Shown here piece after piece: positions 6,308 to 12,515 of a DNA stretch of 12,515 nucleotides. Both the position numbers and the translations under genes were made by a program. This stretch comes from CAYOHG01 sp964465125 (lineage in GTDB: Bacteria > Planctomycetota > Phycisphaerae > UBA1845 > Fen-1342). Within the stretch, counting starts at the first letter, position 1, and the number at the start of each line of letters is the position of its first letter. The notes beneath the pieces were generated by a model. The model was not told where the DNA came from. It did no database searches and saw only the letters and a list, made by a program, of their open reading frames with translations. The DNA is taken from positions 1 through 12,515 of the forward strand of contig CAYXIO010000083.1 in assembly GCA_964465125.1 (NCBI GenBank). The letters run 5' to 3'.

Positions 6308-8263
6308 ATGAGCTTCGCCGTCGCGTTGCACGAAAAAGCTATCCAGATCGCGCGGCTGTCAGTGCAAATGACCGCCCGGGCCGGGGCCGGGCACCCGACC
6401 AGCGCGATGTCGATCGCCCACCTGGTGGCGTACCTGCTCTACGAGCGCATGCGCTGGGACCCGAGCCGCCCGGATGACCCTGCCTCAGACCGCCTGGTGC
6501 TTTCCGAAGGCCACGCCGTTCCGGCTGTCTATGCCGCCTACGCGGACCTTGGAGGCATGGTCGGGCGGGCGGGCAAGCTCGAGCGCCTCACGAACGAGGC
6601 GCTGGACCGGCTGCGCGCCCGCGAAAGCGTGCTCGACGGGCACCCGAATCCCTTCGAGGGCTTCCCGTTCTTCGACGCGGCCACCGGCAGCCTCGGCATG
6701 GGGCTCAGTGTCGCGGCCGGGCTCGGCCTCGCCGCACGCCTGGCGCGATCGCCGCGCCGCATCTACGCCCTGATCGGCGACGGCGAATCGCGCGAAGGCC
6801 AGATCTGGGAGGCGGCCGACTTTATCGTCGACCACAAGCTCACCCAGGTGATCGCGATCTTCAACTCCAACGGCCAGGGGCAGGCCGGGCATGTCTCCAG
6901 CCAGCAATCCGCCGAGCGGATCGCCGCCAAGCTGGAGGCGTTCGGCTGGCGGGCCGAGATCATCGACGGTCACGACCCGCAGCAGATCGCCGCCGCCCTG
7001 GCGACGGACCCGAGTGAGCGTCCCCTCGGCGTGGTCGCGCGCACGATCAAGGGCTGGGCGTCGCCGACCATGCAGAAGGGCAATTGGCACGGCAAGCCCT
7101 GCTCGAAGGACGATCTGCCGCGAATCGAAGCCGAGCTGGACGCCACGCGAGCTTCGCTCTGCAAGGGCGAGCCGGCCAAGCCGAGCGGACCGCGCCGGCC
7201 CGCGGCCGTCCCGCGCCCCGAGCGACCGATCCTCGCCTCGGTCTCGTGGCCGCGCTTCGAAGCCGCGATGGAATCCGGCGGGCTGGGCGCGCTGCTCGCC
7301 AAGGGAAAGGTCGGCACCCGCCGCGCGTACGGCGCCGCGCTGCGCGCTTTCGGCGACGTGGTGCCGAATCTCGTGGCGCTCGATGCCGACGTGAGCAACT
7401 CGACCTTTACCGAGATGTTCGCCGCCGCGCACCGCGAGCGTTTCTTCGAGTGCAAGATCGCCGAGCAGAACATGATCTCGACGGCGGTGGGCCTGGCGGC
7501 TTCGGGGAACATCCCGTTCGCCAACTCGTTCGCGAAGTTCCTCTCACGCGCGTTCGATCAGGTCGAACTGGCGTTCATCTCACGGGCCAACATCAAGCTG
7601 GTCGGATCTCACGCGGGCATTACGCCCTGCTCCGACGGACCGAGCCAGATGGGCCTGCTCGACGTGGCGTTCTTCCGCGCGTTCGGAACCGTTCGCTCGG
7701 ACGACCGAGAACGGCCCGCGGCCTGGTTCTTCCAACCGGCTGACGCAGTCGCCGCATATCACTGCACGCGTCTGATGATCGAGCAGACCGGCCTGTGCTA
7801 CATGCGAACGCACCGCCCGGACGTTCCCCTGCTGTACTCACCGGACACCGCCTTCGAACCGGGCGGGTTCCAGACGCTGCAGAGCGGCGGCGACCTGGCG
7901 CTGATCGCGTCCGGCTACATGGTGCACGTGGCGCGCGAAGTCGCCGCGATACTCGCCCGTCAGAACATCCGCGTGGCCATACTCGACGCGTATAGTCTCC
8001 CGTTGGCGCCGCGCGGCCTGGGCGACGCGATCGCGCGCAGCGGCGACCTCGGCCTGGTGCTGGAGGACAACTACGGCGGCGGCGTGGGAAGCGCGGTAGC
8101 CGAAGCGGCGGCCCAGCGCGGCGGATTGCGCGTCCGCGCGCTGCACGTGCAGCGCATTCCCAAATCGACGCGCGCCCCCGAGGACGAACTGGATTACTGC
8201 GGGCTGGGACCCGGCCAGATCGCTGATCAGGCCGTCGCCCTGCTGCGCGACCCCGGCGCTTGA
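6308..8263 (+). CDS. tkt: Transketolase, animal (human TKT) type
   Basis: 651 residues, one chain, cytoplasmic. It transfers two-carbon ketol units between sugar phosphates in the pentose phosphate pathway, using thiamine diphosphate and a divalent metal. Motifs in order: AGAGHPTS (H29), SEGHA (H69), LDGHP (H112), ATGSLGMG, the ThDP/metal motif GDGE (157-160) ending in NSN (186-188), WHGKP (H261), the catalytic glutamate in AEQNM (E386), GSHAG (H435) and DGPSQM (Q447). GHPTS, LDGHP, WHGKP and GPSQM match human TKT rather than the E. coli/yeast type, where the last motif carries a histidine. A linker of about 55 residues (282-335), partly Pro/Arg-rich, joins the ThDP and pyrimidine domains. 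GGAG five to seven bases before the ATG supports the start. An SDR gene follows after 60 bp, probably in the same transcript. Confidence 0.93.
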   Translation: MSFAVALHEKAIQIARLSVQMTARAGAGHPTSAMSIAHLVAYLLYERMRWDPSRPDDPASDRLVLSEGHAVPAVYAAYADLGGMVGRAGKLERLTNEALDRLRARESVLDGHPNPFEGFPFFDAATGSLGMGLSVAAGLGLAARLARSPRRIYALIGDGESREGQIWEAADFIVDHKLTQVIAIFNSNGQGQAGHVSSQQSAERIAAKLEAFGWRAEIIDGHDPQQIAAALATDPSERPLGVVARTIKGWASPTMQKGNWHGKPCSKDDLPRIEAELDATRASLCKGEPAKPSGPRRPAAVPRPERPILASVSWPRFEAAMESGGLGALLAKGKVGTRRAYGAALRAFGDVVPNLVALDADVSNSTFTEMFAAAHRERFFECKIAEQNMISTAVGLAASGNIPFANSFAKFLSRAFDQVELAFISRANIKLVGSHAGITPCSDGPSQMGLLDVAFFRAFGTVRSDDRERPAAWFFQPADAVAAYHCTRLMIEQTGLCYMRTHRPDVPLLYSPDTAFEPGGFQTLQSGGDLALIASGYMVHVAREVAAILARQNIRVAILDAYSLPLAPRGLGDAIARSGDLGLVLEDNYGGGVGSAVAEAAAQRGGLRVRALHVQRIPKSTRAPEDELDYCGLGPGQIADQAVALLRDPGA

Positions 8264-8323
8264 GCCGCGGGATTCGCGAGGCGGAACTGTTGGCGCGGCC
8301 GACCGGCCCCGCATGGAAGCTGA

Positions 8324-9379
8324 ATGATGAACCTTGTCACTGGCGCGACAGGCCTGCTGGGCAGCCACATCGTCGAACAGCTTCGCAAGCGCGGTGCGCC
8401 GGTGCGCGTGCTGGTCCGCCGCGGAAGCGATTCATCCTGGCTAATGTCGCAAGACGTCGAGATCGTCGAAGGCGACGTCACGAACATCGAGTCGCTCCAG
8501 CGCGCCTGCGCCGGCTGCGAGGTCGTGTATCACTCCGCCGCCCGCGTCGGCGACTGGGGGCCCTGGCAGGAATTCCAGCGCATTACCATCGACGGCACGC
8601 GCAACGTCGTCGAGGCGGCGGTCGGCGCGGGCGTGCGCCGGCTGGTCCACATCAGCTCGATCAGCACCTACGGGTATCACACGGACGCCTACACCGTCGA
8701 CGAAACCTACGACCTGGGCTTCAAGCTCTATCGCTGGGCCTACTACAGTCGCTCCAAGGTCGAAGCCGAGCGGATCGTCTGGGAGGCCTGCAAGGCCGGG
8801 CGCCTCGAAGTCACCGTGATTCGACCGGCCTGGATCTACGGCGAACGCGACCGCACCACGATCGCGCGGCTGGTGCGCATGATCAAAGAGGGTCGGGCGA
8901 AAATCCTCGGCGCGGGTGACAATCGGCTGAACGTGGTTTACGCCGGCAACGTGGCCGAAGGCGCGATCCTCGCGGCGAATCATCCCAAGGCCAACGGGCG
9001 CGCGTACAACTGCTCCAACGACGGAGAGATCACGCAGCAGGCGTATTTCGACCTGCTGGCCCGCGCGCTGGGCGCGCCGCCCGTCGCCGCGCGCGTCTCC
9101 TACCCGGTCGCGTATTTCGCCGGCTTCGTGCTGGAGTGCCTGGGCCACCTGTTCCGCTCGCGCAAACCCCCGTTCGTCACGCGCTACGCGGTCTGGCTGA
9201 TGGGACGCCGCACGTATTTCTCGGCGGAGCGCGCCCGCCGCGAACTCGGCTGGAAAACCACCGTCCCGTACGAGGTCGGTGTGCCGCGCACCGTTCAGTG
9301 GTATCTGGAGACGCAGCGGTCGGACGCGCCGCAGGCTGAATCGGCGCAGGGGCGGGCCGTGTCCTCGCAAGTCGCGTGA
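8324..9379 (+). CDS. Extended short-chain dehydrogenase / 3-beta-HSD-like NAD(P) enzyme
   Basis: 351 residues, cytoplasmic. The N-terminus is the nucleotide-binding Rossmann motif GATGLLG (7-13). Further features of the extended SDR family: GDVTN (50-54), HSAA (70-73), GWDG-like ARVGDWGPW, the SSISTYG strand (111-117), and the catalytic YSRSK (Y141, K145), followed by RPAWIYGERD. This DWGPW/SSISTYG style fits the 3-beta-hydroxysteroid dehydrogenase and OleD-like branch, which reduce or oxidise an alcohol/keto group with NAD(P); the substrate cannot be read from the sequence. Nothing marks it as a nucleotide-sugar epimerase specifically. Start at 8324 has GGAAG five bases upstream; the next codon is also ATG (8327), giving an equally possible start. 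The C-terminal 40 residues are Gln/Ala-rich and probably disordered. It follows transketolase by 60 bp. Confidence 0.88.
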   Translation: MMNLVTGATGLLGSHIVEQLRKRGAPVRVLVRRGSDSSWLMSQDVEIVEGDVTNIESLQRACAGCEVVYHSAARVGDWGPWQEFQRITIDGTRNVVEAAVGAGVRRLVHISSISTYGYHTDAYTVDETYDLGFKLYRWAYYSRSKVEAERIVWEACKAGRLEVTVIRPAWIYGERDRTTIARLVRMIKEGRAKILGAGDNRLNVVYAGNVAEGAILAANHPKANGRAYNCSNDGEITQQAYFDLLARALGAPPVAARVSYPVAYFAGFVLECLGHLFRSRKPPFVTRYAVWLMGRRTYFSAERARRELGWKTTVPYEVGVPRTVQWYLETQRSDAPQAESAQGRAVSSQVA

Positions 9380-9472
9380 TCTCGAGCGCGCGGAAACTTC
9401 TCGAGCCCCCCGCGCTCGCAGGGGTCGGGGGAAGGACCGTAGGCCGCTGAGTAACCGCCCCGCCCCCAGCCT

Positions 9473-9487
9473 CTCCCCAACGGGGAG
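9473..9487. other. Short GC hairpin between convergent genes
   Basis: CTCCCC, loop AAC, GGGGAG: a six-pair perfect stem in the 164-bp gap between the converging SDR and HTH-protein genes. Its location suits a two-way transcription stop, but no T-run follows on either strand. The surrounding C-rich and G-rich runs (from about 9400) resemble REP-like intergenic elements; this is unverified. Nothing else was seen in 9380-9543. Confidence 0.35.
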
Positions 9488-9543
9488 CGGAGCTTGCGAC
9501 AGGTTCTGGTTGATGAAATGACTCGCGCCGCGGATTCGTCCGA

Positions 9544-10770
9544 TCAGGCCAGGTCCAGCCACGTCGTGTAGCACATGAACTGAATCGGGTGCAGGATGCG
9601 CATGCGGTACCCGCGGAACTGCTCCGGCGCGGCCCCGAGCGCGTCAAAAGCGAACTTGATGATCGCGCTGTGATTGGGCACGTCGCGGCTGATGACGCTC
9701 GCCACGCCGTTGCCCAGCAGCTCGACCCGCTCCAGCACGTCCACCTTGTCGAGCACTTCCGCGCTGCTACCGGCCGGTCCCTGATCGCCCGGCCGGTGGA
9801 CGCCCGCCGTCAGGCGCGGAAGCGTCGGCGGCCAGACATCCTCACGCACGAACACGTCGTGAATCAGCAGCCGCGTCGGCGTCCGCATCATCGCGGTGAA
9901 CGGAATCTCGCGGCGGCGATCATCTCGCTTGCGCGGAATCGAAGCCACCCCGCGGTATCCGAAGACCAGGTTGAGCCCTTGCCCGACGGGCGTCTCCGGC
10001 CCGGCCGGAAGATAGTGATAGACCGTCCCGCCCTGCTCGAGCGTCTGGAGCTTCGGCGCGGGCGAGCTGCTGAATCGCGGGAGCAGCATGTTGGCGCCGC
10101 CGTCGCGCGTCAGCGGCTGAATGCTCGGGCCCGACTCGCCGGAGGCGGCGAAACGCCCGCCGCCGAGCAGAATCGTCGCGCCGGTTCGAATGCGGCGCAG
10201 CTCGAACTTGCCCATCACCGCCACCACGTCGCACTTGGACGCGTCGCTGCTGGACGGCTGCACGATCTGGAGCATCAGCTCCACGTCCTGCAAATAACCG
10301 AGCACGAAGCCCAGCGATTTGAAGATCTGTTGCTTGGCGAGGTTCTCGCCGCCGATGCGCGTCTCCGGCACCCACCCGCTGATCATCGCGTCGAGCGCGG
10401 AGCGGCCGCCGGCCTCGTCCATCAGCCGATGAAACGCATCCGCCGCGGAGTGCCCCCGCTCGAGCACGCGCTGCGGCACGCCGCGCTCGGCAGCCTTCGC
10501 CAGAAAGATGCGCAGCCCCTCGGGCGCCGGCAGCCGCGCCAACGACGAGAGCGCGTCCGTGTCGCGCAGCGAAGCCATGATGCGGCTGGCGAGATTCTTG
10601 TTCAGCTCGAGCTGGCGCGTCAGCGCGCTCGGACGGGTCGGACGATCAGGTAGCGCATTGATCACTTCGCGAAGGGACCGCCGCAACTGGGCCGAAACGT
10701 CTTCGATACGGGACTGCATCGCACCGCTGGACACCGCGCGCCCGGCAGATTTGCGAACGCTCTTGGGCAT
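9544..10770 (-). CDS. HTH-containing protein of unknown function
   Basis: 408 residues. Residues about 46-72 (RPSALTRQLELNKNLASRIM...) read as a helix-turn-helix of the winged-helix kind, preceded by a helical stretch from 18-40. The following 300 residues form an unrecognised domain with GFVLGYLQDVELMLQIVQ (hydrophobic, but not a clear membrane span), a central Ser/Gly-rich part, and a C-terminal segment ending IQFMCYTTWLDLA. I do not recognise the family. A DNA-binding regulator with a sensor or effector domain is the best inference; a structural nucleoid role is possible. The start at 10770 is supported by GAGGA six bases upstream and a promoter further up. It is divergent from the HAAO gene, with 194 bp between starts, so it may control that gene or itself, but nothing shows that directly. 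Confidence 0.75.
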   Translation of the reverse strand: MPKSVRKSAGRAVSSGAMQSRIEDVSAQLRRSLREVINALPDRPTRPSALTRQLELNKNLASRIMASLRDTDALSSLARLPAPEGLRIFLAKAAERGVPQRVLERGHSAADAFHRLMDEAGGRSALDAMISGWVPETRIGGENLAKQQIFKSLGFVLGYLQDVELMLQIVQPSSSDASKCDVVAVMGKFELRRIRTGATILLGGGRFAASGESGPSIQPLTRDGGANMLLPRFSSSPAPKLQTLEQGGTVYHYLPAGPETPVGQGLNLVFGYRGVASIPRKRDDRRREIPFTAMMRTPTRLLIHDVFVREDVWPPTLPRLTAGVHRPGDQGPAGSSAEVLDKVDVLERVELLGNGVASVISRDVPNHSAIIKFAFDALGAAPEQFRGYRMRILHPIQFMCYTTWLDLA

Positions 10771-10776
10771 AAGTTT

Positions 10777-10781
10777 TCCTC
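10777..10781 (-). promoter_or_regulatory. Shine-Dalgarno of the HTH-protein gene
   Basis: Minus strand GAGGA, six bases before the ATG at 10770. It supports that start over the internal ATG at codon 18. Confidence 0.55.
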
Positions 10782-10819
10782 GCTAGCCGCCCCGGCGCGG
10801 CATCGTCTATGATAGTGCG

Positions 10820-10847
10820 ATTTTACTTCGTCCTACAGGCATCGCAA
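10820..10847 (-). promoter_or_regulatory. Sigma-70-like promoter of the HTH-protein gene
   Basis: Minus strand TTGCGA (10847-10842), 16-bp spacer, TAAAAT (10825-10820; five of six consensus bases). Expected start near 10813, leaving a leader of about 43 bases. A second AT-rich hexamer, TATCAT (10814-10809), has no good -35 partner. Confidence 0.45.
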
Positions 10848-10868
10848 CGGCCCGGGAGCTCGAAAATC

Positions 10869-10880
10869 GACAGACCTGTC
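10869..10880. promoter_or_regulatory. Small inverted repeat between the divergent promoters
   Basis: GACAG-AC-CTGTC, five-base arms around two bases, lying between the -35 boxes of the two predicted divergent promoters (10847 and 10886). The position fits an operator, but arms this short also occur by chance. Confidence 0.25.
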
Positions 10881-10885
10881 CGCGT

Positions 10886-10915
10886 TTGACCCGCGCCGCG
10901 ACGCGCGGATACACT
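10886..10915 (+). promoter_or_regulatory. Sigma-70-like promoter of the HAAO gene
   Basis: TTGACC (10886-10891; five of six consensus bases), 18-bp spacer, TACACT (10910-10915). Expected start near 10922, leaving a leader of about 43 bases before the ATG at 10965. The -10 hexamer is identical to the one predicted for the gene at 3345. Confidence 0.5.
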
Positions 10916-10952
10916 TGGCCCACGGGATTCGCACACGCCGCCCATGACAGCC

Positions 10953-10957
10953 GGAGG
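10953..10957 (+). promoter_or_regulatory. Shine-Dalgarno deciding the HAAO start
   Basis: GGAGG, seven bases before the ATG at 10965. It favours that start over the in-frame ATG at 10944, which would add only seven residues; with the 10965 start the active-site numbering also matches the known bacterial enzyme closely. Confidence 0.65.
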
Positions 10958-10964
10958 CCGCCGC

Positions 10965-11522
10965 ATGACGCAGATCAGCCCGGTGAACCTGAAGGCCTGG
11001 ATCGACGCGAATCGTCACCTGCTGCGGCCGCCGGTCGGGAACAAGTGCGTCTGGGAAGGCCAAGACTACATCATCATGATCGTCGGCGGCCCGAACAAGC
11101 GCAAGGACTATCACGTAAACCCAACGGCGGAGTTCTTTTACCAGCTTGAAGGCGACGTCACGCTCGGCTTGATCGATCCGCAGACGAAAAACCGCCAGGA
11201 CGTCGTGCTGCGTGAGGGCGAGATTTTCCTCGTGCCGGCGTTCGTTCCGCACAGCCCGCGTCGGCCCGCCAACACGGTCGGGCTCGTGGTGGAGTACAAG
11301 CGGCCGCCCGGCGCACTCGACAAGCTCCAGTGGTATTCCGACGACACCGGCGAGCTGGTGCACGAGGCCGAGTTCAAGCTCCAGAACATCGCCGTCGATC
11401 TCAAACGCATCATGGACGAATTCTGGTCGAAACCGGAGCTGCGCCGCTGCAAGTCGACCGGCAGCATCATCGCGCCGCCCGAGGAAGCCAAGCCGCCGCC
11501 GCCGCGCGCGGCCGCGCGCTGA
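10965..11522 (+). CDS. nbaC: 3-hydroxyanthranilate 3,4-dioxygenase
   Basis: 185 residues, cytoplasmic cupin enzyme. It opens the ring of 3-hydroxyanthranilate with O2 to give the precursor of quinolinate, in the kynurenine route to NAD or in aromatic breakdown. The Fe(II) ligands are present: H50 and E56 in DYHVNPTAEFFYQ and H96 in VPHSPRR. The substrate residues R46, R100 and E110 (VGLVVE) are also present. Position numbers agree within one with the Cupriavidus metallidurans enzyme (R47, H51, E57, H95, R99, E110, from memory). Odd: that enzyme has a second, rubredoxin-like iron site at C125, C128, C162 and C165; here these positions are S125, T128, C162 and T165, so that site cannot form, though the flanking residues (WY..DTGELVHE, ELRRCKSTG) remain. 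The last 15 residues are Pro/Ala/Arg-rich. A methyltransferase follows after 85 bp; no other kynurenine gene is in the window. nbaC is the bacterial name; haaO would serve equally. Confidence 0.93.
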   Translation: MTQISPVNLKAWIDANRHLLRPPVGNKCVWEGQDYIIMIVGGPNKRKDYHVNPTAEFFYQLEGDVTLGLIDPQTKNRQDVVLREGEIFLVPAFVPHSPRRPANTVGLVVEYKRPPGALDKLQWYSDDTGELVHEAEFKLQNIAVDLKRIMDEFWSKPELRRCKSTGSIIAPPEEAKPPPPRAAAR

Positions 11523-11607
11523 TCCCGAGGAACCGACGAGCAACTCTGCGGCCGCGCTTCACGCGCGTCTCCGCCGCGCCGCGGATCCATGCCGACCACG
11601 AATTCCC

Positions 11608-12246
11608 ATGAGTCAGAATCTGATCCGAATCAACCTCGGCTGCGGACCCGCGACGCTGCCCGGCTTCGATAACATCGACAATTCGCCCAGCGTCTTCCTG
11701 GCGCGGCATCCCGCGCTCAAGAAGCTGCTCTTTCAGATCGGCCTGCTGCCGCGCAAGCACTACGAGACCAAGTGGCCGACCGACATCCTCTGGCAGGACG
11801 CCAGCAGGCGGCTGCGCTACGCCGACGGCTCCGTCGACCGCATCTACTCCAGTCATTTTCTCGAGCACCTGCCGCGCGAGACCGGCCGCAAGGTGCTGCG
11901 CGAATGCCGGCGGGTGCTAAAGCAGGACGGCATCTTCCGGCTGGTCGTGCCCGATCTCGTCTTTCACACGCAGCGCTACCTCGACGAGACGCGCGACCTG
12001 GTCGCGCACGACAAGACCGACCGCGCCATTCACGACCGGTTCCTCAACACCGTGCACGGCGGCTATCTCGACCGCCGACGCTCAGCGCATTTCTACATGT
12101 ACGACTGGCCGACGCTGCGGCTGATCCTGGCGGAGACGGGCTTCCGCAATGTCCGGCGATGCGAGTTCCAGCAGTCAGCGGACCCGGAGCTGGCGCGCGT
12201 GGACAACCGCCCGGATGAGTCGTTGTACGTGGAGATGGAGGGGTAG
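11608..12246 (+). CDS. Class I SAM-dependent methyltransferase
   Basis: 212 residues, Methyltransf_11-like. Motif I is INLGCGPATLPGFDNID (8-24), with the glycine-rich SAM loop and the acidic residues at the end of strand two. Then come DGSVDRIYSSHFLEHLP (motif for strand four, with the HFLEHL signature), RECRRVLKQDGIFRLVVPDL (motif post-I/III region), and HFYMYDWPTLRLILAETGF. The family methylates many small molecules, sugars or lipids; the target is not readable. Residues 25-65 (ARHPALKKLLFQIGLL...KWPTDILWQDASRRLRYAD) are an insert between the SAM loop and the acidic strand, typical of methyltransferases found in polysaccharide loci, which is an inference. The ATG at 11608 leads directly into the SAM motif; no good Shine-Dalgarno is seen, so translation may depend on the preceding HAAO gene 85 bp upstream. 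Its stop is followed by repeat DNA. Confidence 0.85.
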   Translation: MSQNLIRINLGCGPATLPGFDNIDNSPSVFLARHPALKKLLFQIGLLPRKHYETKWPTDILWQDASRRLRYADGSVDRIYSSHFLEHLPRETGRKVLRECRRVLKQDGIFRLVVPDLVFHTQRYLDETRDLVAHDKTDRAIHDRFLNTVHGGYLDRRRSAHFYMYDWPTLRLILAETGFRNVRRCEFQQSADPELARVDNRPDESLYVEMEG

Positions 12247-12250
12247 GAGG

Positions 12251-12379
12251 AAGGAGCCAAGGGGCCGAGGGCGTGGTCGTGCCATGTGGAGGGCTCGATA
12301 GGACAGCAGGTCGACAGGTCGACATTTCGGCAGGTGATGGGGTCGAGGGGCAAGGGGCTGATGGGTTAAGGGGCCAGGT
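12251..12379 (+). repeat. Degenerate G-rich array with 8-bp period
   Basis: From five bases after the methyltransferase stop the DNA reads as 16 successive octads plus one extra base, for example AAGGAGCC, AAGGGGCC, GAGGGCGT, then ATGTGGAG, GGCTCGAT, AGGACAGC, AGGTCGAC twice (12308-12323), AGGTGATG, GGGTCGAG, GGGCAAGG, GGCTGATG, GGTTAAGG, GGCCAGGT. A loose consensus is RGGNCRRS. The two AGGTCGAC copies are identical; the others have drifted. One extra C at 12283 shifts the phase. The period is not a multiple of three, so it is not coding. Confidence 0.6.
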
Positions 12380-12399
12380 GCGCAGCGCGCGCTGCGCAC
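12378..12399. repeat. Perfect 22-bp palindrome
   Basis: Arms GTGCGCAGCGC and GCGCTGCGCAC meet with no spacer, so both strands read the same. It can form a cruciform or an RNA hairpin and sits exactly between the G-rich and C-rich 8-bp arrays. There is no T-run for a standard terminator. Confidence 0.8.
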
Positions 12400-12408
12400 G
12401 GGGCGCAG

Positions 12409-12423
12409 GGCGCGAAAAGCGCC
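12409..12423. other. Second small hairpin
   Basis: GGCGC, loop GAAAA, GCGCC: a five-pair GC stem with an A-rich loop, 9 bp after the palindrome. It may belong to the same intergenic structure. Confidence 0.4.
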
Positions 12424-12436
12424 GCTCCGCGCACTT

Positions 12437-12515
12437 CGTCTCCCCGTCTCTCCGTCTCCCCGTCTCTTCGTCTCCCCGTCTCTTCGTCTCCCCGTCTCTT
12501 CGTCTCCCCGTCTCT
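12437..12515 (+). repeat. C/T-rich tandem array, 8-bp unit (16-bp alternating), continuing past the window
   Basis: Ten consecutive units starting CGTCTC: CGTCTCCC, CGTCTCTC, CGTCTCCC, then CGTCTCTT and CGTCTCCC alternating to the edge, where the last unit is cut at seven bases. The higher-order unit is therefore 16 bp. Copies are nearly exact, unlike the drifted G-rich array on the left. It is on the strand opposite in composition to that array, so read on the minus strand it is also purine-rich (GGGAGACG/AAGAGACG). Confidence 0.9.

Noticed and set aside
6485..7432. Open minus-strand frame opposite transketolase
   Set aside because: Shadow of the transketolase gene; no motifs.
8441..9574. 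Open minus-strand frame opposite the SDR gene
   Set aside because: The plus strand encodes a complete Rossmann enzyme with catalytic YxxxK; the minus product has no known feature.
9589..10653. Open plus-strand frame opposite the HTH gene
   Set aside because: Peptide is His/Arg/Ala-rich with no domain; the minus frame has SD, HTH and a predicted promoter.
12378..12423. Rho-independent terminator for the methyltransferase gene
   Set aside because: Stable hairpins are present but no T-run follows and they lie about 130 bp after the stop codon.
12437..12515. CRISPR array
   Set aside because: Units are 8 bp with no unique spacers; no cas genes are nearby. It is a tandem repeat.

Overview
The window looks like chromosomal DNA from a high-GC bacterium, most plausibly a planctomycete of the Phycisphaerae kind. 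The pointers are a secreted beta-propeller protein ending in a two-repeat dockerin-type calcium domain, a fused SecDF, a bacterial HAAO-type dioxygenase, and lineage-restricted unknowns. The placement is inference from protein style; there is no rRNA marker. No mobile element, CRISPR array, tRNA or rRNA was seen.

Layout. (1) Minus strand, 3345 to 1: a small secreted protein of unknown function followed by a fused SecD-SecF translocase subunit that runs off the left edge; its frame is open to base 1. (2) Plus strand, 3486-4524: a putative lipoprotein, divergent from the secreted protein, then a 56-residue two-helix membrane protein. (3) Minus strand, 6012-4600: an exported beta-propeller/dockerin protein. 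(4) Plus strand, 6308-9379: a single-chain transketolase of the animal (human TKT) type, then an extended SDR / 3-beta-HSD-like NAD(P) enzyme 60 bp downstream, probably co-transcribed. (5) Minus strand, 10770-9544: a 408-residue unknown protein with an N-terminal helix-turn-helix. (6) Plus strand, 10965-12246: 3-hydroxyanthranilate 3,4-dioxygenase and a class I methyltransferase. (7) 12247-12515: gene-free DNA made of 8-bp-periodic repeats, G-rich on the left, then a perfect 22-bp palindrome, then a C/T-rich tandem array that continues past the right edge.

How the genes relate. This is a housekeeping and accessory mixture rather than one pathway. SecDF serves protein export, which fits the number of exported products nearby. 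Transketolase is central carbon metabolism. HAAO belongs to the kynurenine route to quinolinate/NAD, but no other kynurenine gene is present here. The most unusual points are the bipartite octad repeat with its palindrome, loss of three of four rubredoxin-type cysteines in HAAO, large periplasmic insertions in SecDF, and a divergent promoter pair (3356-3384 and 3451-3479) that places both transcripts at or almost at their start codons. No complete new defence or biosynthetic system could be recognised.
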